Of a stretch of 5,266 bases of DNA, positions 1 through 5,266 are shown in pieces. The position numbers were made by a program, and so were the translations under genes. The DNA comes from an uncultured Legionellales bacterium (GTDB lineage Bacteria; Pseudomonadota; Gammaproteobacteria; UBA1113). The stretch covers positions 1-5,266 of the forward strand of contig CAMFJO010000083.1 in the NCBI GenBank assembly GCA_945956945.1, given 5' to 3'. The notes under the pieces were generated by a model. That model worked only from the letters and a program-made list of their open reading frames with translations, ran no database searches and was not told the DNA's origin. Each line of letters starts with the position of its first letter. Within the stretch, counting starts at the first letter, position 1.

Positions 1-30
1 CCCGCCAATCACTCGCGTGATAATCAAAAA
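1..30 (-). pseudogene. waaP: Continuation of the broken waaP reading frame past the stop
   Basis: The chimera's frame ends at TGA (24-26) directly after RRTSF, where intact WaaP continues with a segment like IITEDL. Adding one T to the five-T run at 26-30 would give RRTSF-LIIT and leave the frame open to the window edge. The remaining frame reads DYHASDWR, which resembles the later WaaP segment DYCADW. Either an indel in the T-run or a small deletion has broken waaP here. Only about 25 bases are visible, so the exact lesion cannot be decided. Confidence 0.45.
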
Positions 31-971
31 GATGTTCGCCTGAAAGAGCAGCGCCCCCGTTCAGACACTGCGATAGCTTCTTGTGTCGGCAATTTTAAAG
101 TTCTTAATTTAGCAATGGCTTGCCACTCAGTACGAGCACTCACGATAGGAGGCCGTAACCATAACCAGTTTTTTAACCATTCCTTAAAACCAATCCCCTG
201 ATGCAGTTTGGCATAAAATCCCTGATTATTGTATTCAAATCGCAAGGTTTTACGACCTTCTTTTTCTCTTACCACTAATCCTTCTAATTGCATAATACGA
301 TTAAATACGGCAGGTTCACAACCATAATAGGCTGTGGCTGTATTCACCCCGAAAGGCTGGGGTAATTTAGGTTGTTGCAAATAATCTAACAAATAATCTC
401 CAAAACCTTCTCCTATGCTTTGCCCTCTTTGCAAAGTATGTATATGGATATTCGTCTCGTTTTGCCCGCAAGTTTCATGACTCAGCCAATGCAATCGACA
501 AGCTGGCGTCTTATAATGCATTTTAATAGCGCGCAATATGGTTAAGCTAAAAGAAACCACTTGACACTGGCTCGTTTCAGACAAGATGCTTTTTTCAAAT
601 TGGATACGTTGTTGATGCCTGGGCACATAACGACTGATCCCTTGTACCAATTCAGAAACACAAGGATCTTTGGCATAATAAATATCTAAGCCAGGAATTG
701 CATTAAAACCAATAACGCAATCATAAGATGCTTGCAGACGTGCTTCGTGTACACATCGTGCTAAATGCGCATATTGCCTAAATAAAGGGGCACCTTGTTT
801 TTTCACAATGTGAATAGTCACATTCTGGGGTTTATCGCCACGCCACTCTAAAGTATAAACATCAACACTGTGACCTGCGGCTTGGCATCTATCGATAGCG
901 GTTAAAAAACCACGGTGTAATGCCTCAGTCGAGGCATATCTAAAAATAACAAAGCATAAACGTTGCTTCAA
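24..971 (-). pseudogene. waaG/waaP: Degraded waaG-waaP chimera (LPS core glucosyltransferase N-half joined to heptose kinase N-lobe)
   Basis: The 315-residue open frame is a composite. Residues 1-165 resemble the N-terminal half of WaaG, the GT4 enzyme that adds glucose to heptose II: FVIFRY at 7-12, the VYTLEWRGD region at 38-46, GFNAIPGLDIYYA at 88-100 and HYKTP at 152-156. Residues from about 206 resemble the N-lobe of WaaP, the kinase that phosphorylates heptose I: EGRKTLRFE at 238-246, the lysine of FYAKLH at 252-257, and RRTSF at 311-315. Residues 166-205 match neither family as I know them. The WaaG donor-binding C-terminal domain (about 200 residues) is missing. The conserved FPFGGLQRD loop reads ASTEALHRG, so the glycine pair and the aspartate are lost. 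The WaaP frame stops before the C-lobe with its catalytic aspartate. The start is TTG, overlapping the waaC stop (TTGA), with GAGGAG 8 nt upstream; the match to the WaaG N-terminus begins right there. The gene order is that of Pseudomonas waaFCGP. It is very probably non-functional; a novel fusion function is possible but unlikely. Confidence 0.8.
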
Positions 972-1993
972 GAGGGAATCTCCTCTACTAAGTTCCGTAG
1001 CGATTCTATCACTCTATTCGCTTGCAAACTTTCATAACAAGGCGGCATTTCTTTAACATCAACCCAACGACATTCTTGTAATAAACAGGGTGCACAATCG
1101 TATTTTACAGTGAGATGCTGCTGATTACGCCCCCGCGTACCTGTCTTATTAGGATCCGTTGCCCCATACAAGGATACCGTTGGCACTGACAAAGCAGCCG
1201 TTAAATGCCCTAGTCCTGTATCGACCGCTACCACCGCTTTTGCATTGATCAATTCTACAGCGATGTCTTTTAAACTTAAAGGTGGCAAAACCACAGCGCC
1301 ACAAGCCTTAGCAATTTCTTCCGCGCGTCCTTTTTCCACCTCATTACCAAAGGGAATGTGAATGTCATAACCCATTTCTTTTAATTTCTGCCCCAACGCC
1401 TGCCAGTGTGATACGGGCCATAATTTGCTAGCCCATGTCGTTCCATGTAAAAATACGATGTAGTTTGACTGTGTGGATACTTGCGCTTGAAAAAATGCTT
1501 GCAAACCATAATCAGCTTCGGTTGTTGGCATAGGATAATCTAAAGCTTTAGCAAACAATTGTCGCACTCGCTCTATGGCATGTGCTTGCCAAGTAATTTC
1601 ATGACGCTGATGGTATAACCACGGTGCGACTGGATCGCGTGAAGAACCCATCGCCAAACCATGTCTTTTGCCTTTAGCGCAAAATGACATCGCGGCACTT
1701 TTCAATAAGCCTTGCGCATCGATGATAATATCGTAATGATTACTTCGCAATTCTCTATATAATTTTTGCCAGTGTTTTTGTCGCCAAGCTTGCCAGGGCG
1801 CCTTACGCCATTTTCTAAACTCCATTTCTATAATGCGCTTTACACCGCCATGCCAACGCACAGGCTCACTACAATTTTTTTCTACTAACCAATCCACTTC
1901 GAGATTGGGGTAAGCGCGCAAAGCATCGGTTAATGCAGGTAAGGTATGAATGACATCGCCTAGGGACGATGTCTTGACGATAAGTACTTTCAT
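968..1993 (-). CDS. waaC: ADP-heptose:LPS heptosyltransferase I (WaaC/RfaC)
   Basis: A GT9-family cytoplasmic enzyme that transfers the first L-glycero-D-manno-heptose from ADP-heptose to Kdo2-lipid A, the first heptose step of the LPS inner core. The 341-residue product has the family's usual length (roughly 320-350). It opens with MKVLIVKTSSLGDVIHTLP, nearly identical to E. coli WaaC as I recall it, including the catalytic Asp13. DAQGLLKSA is at 92-100. LHGTTWASKLWP at 182-193 carries Lys190, equivalent to the E. coli donor-site lysine near 192. VDTGLGHLTAAL at 257-268 is the conserved ADP-heptose-binding loop. The C-terminal cysteines (300, 303, 308, 319) also occur in other bacterial heptosyltransferases. 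The frame is open upstream to 2104, but the ATG at 1993 is the right start: it matches the family N-terminus, has AGGTGA upstream, and overlaps the waaF stop as ATGA. No lesion is visible; it is the only apparently intact LPS gene in the window. Confidence 0.95.
   Translation of the reverse strand: MKVLIVKTSSLGDVIHTLPALTDALRAYPNLEVDWLVEKNCSEPVRWHGGVKRIIEMEFRKWRKAPWQAWRQKHWQKLYRELRSNHYDIIIDAQGLLKSAAMSFCAKGKRHGLAMGSSRDPVAPWLYHQRHEITWQAHAIERVRQLFAKALDYPMPTTEADYGLQAFFQAQVSTQSNYIVFLHGTTWASKLWPVSHWQALGQKLKEMGYDIHIPFGNEVEKGRAEEIAKACGAVVLPPLSLKDIAVELINAKAVVAVDTGLGHLTAALSVPTVSLYGATDPNKTGTRGRNQQHLTVKYDCAPCLLQECRWVDVKEMPPCYESLQANRVIESLRNLVEEIPS
980..985 (-). promoter_or_regulatory. Ribosome binding site for the TTG start of waaG
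   Basis: GAGGAG lies inside the last codons of waaC, 8 nt before the TTG at 971-969. No ATG is available at the homologous position, so this site is the main support for the TTG start. The 4-nt TTGA overlap with the waaC stop suggests translational coupling. Confidence 0.6.
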
Positions 1994-1997
1994 GCCG

Positions 1998-2003
1998 TCA
2001 CCT
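1998..2003 (-). promoter_or_regulatory. Ribosome binding site deciding the waaC start
   Basis: AGGTGA sits 4 nt from the ATG at 1993-1991, within the last codons of waaF. It supports starting at MKVLIVK and not at the upstream in-frame ATG at 2104, which would add 37 residues that overlap waaF and have no family counterpart. Confidence 0.6.
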
Positions 2004-2955
2004 GTATTTGAGTCATGAGTTTTTGTAAGGATTGTAAGACGCGTTCTGGCGTTATTTGTTTTAAACAATTTAAATGCCCCAAAGGACATTCCCGTTCGAA
2101 ACACGGGCTACAGGGCAATGACAATTGAACTATCTCCACCTTCTCACTTAAAGGCGGCGTAAAAGCCGTAGACGATGAACCATAAATAGCAACCATCGGT
2201 TTATTGAGTGCAGCCGCAATGTGCATCAAACCAGAATCATTGGTAACCACCGCCTGTACTGAAGACAATAAATCCACAGCCTGATTTAAATCGGTACGCC
2301 CGCATAAATTGTCACAGACATTGGGTGCCACCTTCATAATGTCAGCCGCTAAGATTTCATCCTTTTTAGATCCCATCAACCATACGGCATAACCCAAATC
2401 GTGCAAGCACCGTGCTAATTCGCCATAATACTGGGTAGGCCAGCGTTTTGCCGGTCCATACTCAGCCCCGGGGCATAAGGCAACGACGGGTTTATCCGTA
2501 GCAATAGCCAATTGCTGCCTTAATGGCAATACGGCATTCACATCGCCCAACAAACGGGGATAAGGATAGGGTTTAGATAAAGGTATATTTTTTGCTAAGG
2601 CTAAAGACATAAAACGCTCTATCATTAAGGGATATTGGGCTTTATTCAGCACTCGTATATCGTTTAATAATCCAAATCGCATCTCGCCTCTAAAGCCACG
2701 ACGCACAGGGATCCCCGCTACCCATGGAATAAGCGCGGATTTCCAGGAATTGGGTAAAACGATGGCCATATCGTAATGCTCAGCACGCAATTGTCTGCCA
2801 ATACGCCAGCGTTCTTTGAAAGCAAATACACCATGACCCAGAGGTAAAACATGGGCATGGCTTATTTCAGGCATTTTTTTCGCCACGGCTGCAGTCCAGG
2901 CCGGAGCTAAAATATGCTGCTCTGCCATGGGGTGGTGTACCTTGAGTAATTTAAA

Positions 2956-2958
2956 CTA
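2956..2958 (-). other. In-frame amber codon (codon 21) of waaF
   Basis: The plus strand reads CTA, so the waaF strand reads TAG, between ...MVMAQT and FKLLK. Homology continues in the same frame on both sides, so this is a point nonsense change and not an indel. The family residue here is leucine. Confidence 0.85.
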
Positions 2959-3054
2959 GGTCTGTGCCATCACCATATCGCCAACCCAAGCTGGCGCAAC
3001 AATCAATATTTTTTTCATGTAAATCAGTTACTTGCCATTTTTTAATGCTTGTAA

Positions 3055-3097
3055 GAACATCCGTTCAGAACAGCCTTAATGTGTTCAAAATAAGAAC
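3055..3097. repeat. Cluster of GAAC/GTTC half-sites, possible operator
   Basis: Five half-sites alternate in orientation within 43 bp: GAAC (3055), GTTC (3063), GAAC (3068), GTTC (3083), GAAC (3094), with gaps of 4, 1, 11 and 7 nt. They lie just downstream of the candidate waa promoter, where a repressor could act. The GAAC-N4-GTTC pair resembles the core of the Gram-positive LexA box, but no regulator can be named from this sequence. It may be chance in an AT-rich gap. Confidence 0.3.
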
Positions 3098-3101
3098 TTT
3101 T

Positions 3102-3110
3102 ATTGTATCA
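3102..3110 (-). promoter_or_regulatory. Possible extended -10 promoter for the waa operon
   Basis: The minus strand reads TGATACAAT, an extended -10 (TGnTACAAT, 5 of 6 to TATAAT). At 17-nt spacing the -35 position reads TTTTAT, a poor match, as is tolerated with an extended -10. It would start transcription roughly 75 nt upstream of the original waaF ATG. It is the best candidate in the 124-nt gap between the ankyrin gene and waaF; motif evidence only. Confidence 0.35.
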
Positions 3111-3142
3111 CTTTTGGGTAGAGAATAAAATAGGCATAGGAT

Positions 3143-4975
3143 TTAATGATTAGGGGCCTGATAACGGCTTTTCAGCTGTATGACCTCTTCTTTCAACCTC
3201 TCAATCGCCCGATTTTTATGGCCAAAAAAACTCGCCCAAGATTGGCTGGGTTCTTCGCTTACCCTATGGATGGTTTCTAACAAGGTAGCAGGCGGACAAT
3301 CCGGAGCCATCGTTTCAGCGTTATGTTCAGGGGTTAATGCTTCTATGGCATCAAAAATGTGGGCAATCGTGTGGGGAATGCGGTGTTCATCGCGCTTGAA
3401 ACCACCACCATATTCCACCAACCGCTCCCAGTAGCCATAAGTATCATTGCAGGCACTGCGATAGGGGTTTAATTTGAGTGTATTTAAAATTGAAATATTG
3501 GTTTGTATTCGCTCTTCGCGTTGTTGCTGTTCTTCTTTTTGCAAAATATGCTCATTGAGTACCGCGGTTACCGTTTTATAGCCGAGTAACAGCGTGATTT
3601 CCCTCAGTTGTGTCGTTTCTTCTAAAGAAAGATCAGCTATATTCTTCTGCAATGAATGCAGCAATTCTTCATCGGATACATTGTCACAAAGCATTTTTTT
3701 TATTTGTTCATGGATGAGTATAAAGGAGAGGCTCTTTTCGACTAGGCTTATCTTTAATAAATTCGACAGCATAAAATCATACATCTTCGGCACAACTTTC
3801 TGATAATAAAAACCCAATAATTCAGGAAATATTTCTTTTAATAAAGTTTGTCCTTGTTCCGCCCCCAGACTGATTAACAGTTCAGGGATCCTAACGATTA
3901 ATTCTTCCGGCCGTTGGCGTATGGCGTAATCTTTGTAAACAGAATCAAGGATAGCAGATATATACAGGATGCTCTCTGGGGGCGCGGTAATATGCATGTG
4001 TTCTATCAACTGCGATAATCTCTCTTGGGTTAAAGCAACAATGCTCATAAATTCAGATTCATCTTCTGGCGTACAATAAGGCTGATAGTAATTATCGTAA
4101 ATTAAATTGACAACCAGATGCGTGCATTCATGAACCAGATTGGCGATATTTTTTATCGATAAGGTCTTATCATAGAAACAAAATATATTTTTACTTACAT
4201 AGTCTACAAAAGCAATGGTTTTATCATGACCTACTATCAAGTTTGTCTTGTGTTGGCTATCACAAAAAAATACCTGGGTGTTTCTGGTTTCATGCGCATA
4301 AGCCGTCAGACTCAATAATAAATAGAAAGACTTATCTCTTGAGCATACAGCTTCTAAATGCTGAAATGGTACGGTTATTTCAGCATTATCCACACGACAA
4401 AAACTTAAAAATTTTGAGAGCTGGCTGTCCACATTGACATTATTGCCCTGCATTTTATTTTGCATAAAAGAAGCAATTAATTCATTACGTACCTCAGAAG
4501 GTGTTTTCCCTGGCGTAAGCTCCATACCAGGAATAATGCCGCCTTTTTTCATTATTTCTCGCTCTAAATCAACCTGATTATGCAAGGCGGCATAAGATAA
4601 TGCTGTATTACCTCGCGCTACAAAATTGATGTATTTATCCGTATGTTCTAGTAGGCTCGCAGCAATAGAAAACTGTTTGATGCTCAGCGCATAAATTAAA
4701 GGGGTGCCAAATTTTTCATCCTGTATATCTATTAAGTCAGAATAATCCAACTTGGCGATAATATTTTCACCATAAGTAATACTGGAAAACAATAAAGTAA
4801 AACAATGCTGTCGAAGAAGCCTTTTATGCTGATTTGTTCTTGCTGCGGCAGGTATATCTAAGATACTGACTATGGCGTCAAATTTTTCTCGCTTTAAAAT
4901 GAGAGAATTCTCTTCTTCCTCAGTTACCTGCAATAGCTTAAACTCTATCTTGGGCAGATCTTTTTCATTCGTCAT
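3143..4975 (-). CDS. Ankyrin-repeat protein with HExxH putative zinc metallopeptidase motif, candidate effector
   Basis: A 610-residue protein that I do not recognise as a named family. Two ankyrin-like repeats lie at about 89-118 (GTPLIYALSIKQ...) and 122-150 (GNTALSYAALHNQVDL...). VHECTHLVVNLIYDNYY at 281-297 contains HECTH at 282-286, the HExxH zinc motif. Glu306 in TPEDESEF lies 20 residues after His286, the spacing of the third zinc ligand in thermolysin-type gluzincins; Glu304 and Glu308 are alternatives. RPEELIVRIPELL at 355-367 may be a further conserved element. The C-terminal half looks helical, with a charged Q/E stretch at 480-489. The last 20 residues carry Glu592, Glu596 and Glu597, similar to the glutamate block of Dot/Icm substrates. 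No signal peptide or membrane segment is evident. ATG at 4975 follows AAAGG and TAAGG. It is monocistronic, 124 nt before waaF on the same strand. Proteolysis of a host protein is inference; the metal-site call is moderately supported. Confidence 0.75.
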   Translation of the reverse strand: MTNEKDLPKIEFKLLQVTEEEENSLILKREKFDAIVSILDIPAAARTNQHKRLLRQHCFTLLFSSITYGENIIAKLDYSDLIDIQDEKFGTPLIYALSIKQFSIAASLLEHTDKYINFVARGNTALSYAALHNQVDLEREIMKKGGIIPGMELTPGKTPSEVRNELIASFMQNKMQGNNVNVDSQLSKFLSFCRVDNAEITVPFQHLEAVCSRDKSFYLLLSLTAYAHETRNTQVFFCDSQHKTNLIVGHDKTIAFVDYVSKNIFCFYDKTLSIKNIANLVHECTHLVVNLIYDNYYQPYCTPEDESEFMSIVALTQERLSQLIEHMHITAPPESILYISAILDSVYKDYAIRQRPEELIVRIPELLISLGAEQGQTLLKEIFPELLGFYYQKVVPKMYDFMLSNLLKISLVEKSLSFILIHEQIKKMLCDNVSDEELLHSLQKNIADLSLEETTQLREITLLLGYKTVTAVLNEHILQKEEQQQREERIQTNISILNTLKLNPYRSACNDTYGYWERLVEYGGGFKRDEHRIPHTIAHIFDAIEALTPEHNAETMAPDCPPATLLETIHRVSEEPSQSWASFFGHKNRAIERLKEEVIQLKSRYQAPNH

Positions 4976-4989
4976 CGCGCCTTACCTTT
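4976..4989 (-). promoter_or_regulatory. Ribosome binding region of the ankyrin/HExxH gene
   Basis: AAAGG and TAAGG occur in tandem directly upstream of the ATG at 4975, with spacings of about 9 and 4 nt. The first has the better spacing. There is no competing in-frame start nearby. Confidence 0.45.
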
Positions 4990-5005
4990 AGCTGTATTTT
5001 TTAAT

Positions 5006-5033
5006 AATGTAAAACTGATTTTGCTTAAGGCAA
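5006..5033 (-). promoter_or_regulatory. Weak candidate promoter of the ankyrin/HExxH gene
   Basis: On the minus strand TTGCCT (5033-5028) and TACATT (5011-5006) are separated by 16 nt, each 4 of 6 to the sigma-70 consensus, and lie about 30 nt upstream of the ATG at 4975. The -35 overlaps an inverted-repeat arm (5031-5038). Motif evidence only. Confidence 0.25.
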
Positions 5034-5107
5034 AGTATCTCTAATTGCGTATTGCGCTTGAGCACTTCTCCTGCAAATTGAAATACTTTGACTATATACC
5101 GAAAGTA
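5031..5107. repeat. AT-rich inverted-repeat cluster (AAAGTA/TACTTT motif)
   Basis: CAAAGTAT (5031-5038) is exactly inverted as ATACTTTG (5083-5090), with partly complementary AATTGC and GCAAATT just inside the arms. The same core recurs as AAAGTA at 5102-5107, forming a second, shorter inverted pair with TACTTT at 5084-5089. The segment lies between the palindromic element and the ankyrin gene. It could be a decayed mobile repeat or a regulatory structure. Confidence 0.4.
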
Positions 5108-5111
5108 CCTG

Positions 5112-5266
5112 AAGATGCGAAGTCCTACGTAATTAACCGAGCCGCGAACGTCAGTGAGCGGATTATATCCGAACAAATACGCGCTACTTAACCGCTCCCT
5201 CACGGTCGCAGCTCGGAAGTTTCTTTCGTTTTTCGCGCGTTGGTCAAAATTTTAAATTCGCATCTT
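5112..5266. repeat. MITE-like element with 10-bp terminal inverted repeats around a REP-like hairpin
   Basis: AAGATGCGAA (5112-5121) is exactly inverted as TTCGCATCTT at 5257-5266, the last ten bases of the window, so the element may extend further. Nested inside is the imperfect palindrome at 5137-5216. The nested, non-coding, roughly 155-bp structure is what a miniature inverted-repeat element or a REP-containing module would look like. No transposase is present in the window. Translations of this type of hairpin give DVRGSV-like peptides, which I associate with widespread bacterial palindromic repeats; that is memory, not a search. Confidence 0.55.
5137..5216. repeat. REP-like imperfect palindrome
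   Basis: Arms at 5137-5161 and 5192-5216 are 25 nt each and complementary at 21 of 25 positions, both bounded by CCGAG/CTCGG outside and GCGG/CCGC inside, with a 30-nt AT-rich loop. The arms are markedly more G+C-rich than the surroundings. It is not followed by a T-run in either direction that would make it a clear intrinsic terminator. Confidence 0.7.

Larger units (their letters stand above)
1990..3018 (-). pseudogene. waaF: ADP-heptose:LPS heptosyltransferase II (WaaF/RfaF), interrupted by an amber codon
   Basis: WaaF is the GT9 enzyme that adds the second heptose to Hep-Kdo2-lipid A. From the ATG at 3018 the frame reads MKKILIVAPAWVGDMVMAQT, then TAG (2958-2956, codon 21), then FKLLKVHHP and straight into an open 312-codon stretch beginning MAEQHILAPAW at 2928. 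Reading through the stop gives 342 positions, the normal WaaF length. The stop replaces a leucine in E. coli WaaF (TTG to TAG is one substitution). In full-length numbering, LPNSWKSALIPW is at 88-99, FRGEMRFGLLND at 109-120, GAEYGPAKRWP at 184-194 (Lys191), and TNDSGLMHIAAAL at 259-271. The cysteine-rich tail CSPCFERECPLGH is intact. Restart at 2928 (AAGG 11 nt upstream) would give 312 residues lacking the first strand and the catalytic Asp14 of VGDMV, so it is probably inactive. Amber suppression or a sequencing error are the alternatives. The gene ends with an ATGA overlap into waaC. Confidence 0.9.

Noticed and set aside
1994..2104. Longer waaC start at 2104
   Set aside because: The extra 37 residues are the waaF 3' end read in another frame; the family N-terminus and a good ribosome binding site fit the ATG at 1993.
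3084..3109. Terminator after the ankyrin/HExxH gene
   Set aside because: The only nearby stem (GTTC/GAAC with AATAA/TTATT) is short and AT-rich with no convincing U-tract, so no intrinsic terminator can be supported.
3180..4437. Short plus-strand open frames (3180-3434, 3594-3803, 4243-4437)
   Set aside because: All lie antisense within the 610-residue ankyrin/HExxH gene, have no recognisable domains, and look like shadows of it.
4525..4720. More than two ankyrin repeats
   Set aside because: Only residues 89-118 and 122-150 show the G-x-T-P/A-L pattern; flanking segments lack it, so extra repeats would be guesswork.
5162..5167. TATAAT on the minus strand in the palindrome loop, as a promoter
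   Set aside because: It is a perfect -10 hexamer, but no acceptable -35 is found at 16-18 nt, and it lies in an AT-rich loop where it can arise by chance.
4988..5203. Minus-strand 71-codon open frame
   Set aside because: Its first half is simply the translation of the REP-like palindrome and its second half runs through the AT-rich inverted repeats; no protein-like conservation is evident.

Overview
This window looks like a chromosomal fragment of a gammaproteobacterium with moderate-to-low G+C. It carries an LPS inner-core cluster in the Pseudomonas-like order waaF-waaC-waaG-waaP, all on the minus strand. Next to it is an ankyrin-repeat protein with a zinc-metallopeptidase motif, of the kind common in host-associated Legionellales (Legionella, Coxiella, Rickettsiella and relatives). 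The Legionellales placement is an inference from gene content and protein style and was not checked by any search.

Layout, read along the minus strand from high to low coordinates. (1) 4976-5266 holds no convincing gene. It contains a nested palindromic element (10-bp outer inverted repeats around an imperfect 25-bp REP-like hairpin), a second AT-rich inverted-repeat cluster, and a possible promoter for the next gene. (2) 3143-4975 encodes a 610-residue protein with about two ankyrin repeats, then HECTH with a glutamate at thermolysin-like spacing, then a long helical C-terminus; it is a candidate secreted effector. (3) 3019-3142 is an intergenic gap with a possible extended -10 promoter and a cluster of GAAC/GTTC half-sites. 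(4) 1990-3018 is waaF, full length except for an amber codon at position 21. (5) 968-1993 is an apparently intact waaC. (6) 24-971 is a waaG-waaP remnant: the N-terminal half of WaaG runs in frame into the N-lobe of WaaP, and then the frame breaks close to the window edge.

The three waa genes overlap by 4 nt at each junction (ATGA and TTGA), so they were built as a translationally coupled operon. The pathway order is WaaC (heptose I), WaaF (heptose II), WaaG (glucose on heptose II), WaaP (phosphate on heptose I). Here the first enzyme is intact, the second has one nonsense codon, and the last two are collapsed into one unusable chimera. The most interesting reading is inner-core LPS biosynthesis caught in the middle of erosion, which would leave a deep-rough LPS with about one heptose. 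The second item of interest is the ankyrin/HExxH protein beside it. I see no tRNA, rRNA, CRISPR array or transposase gene.
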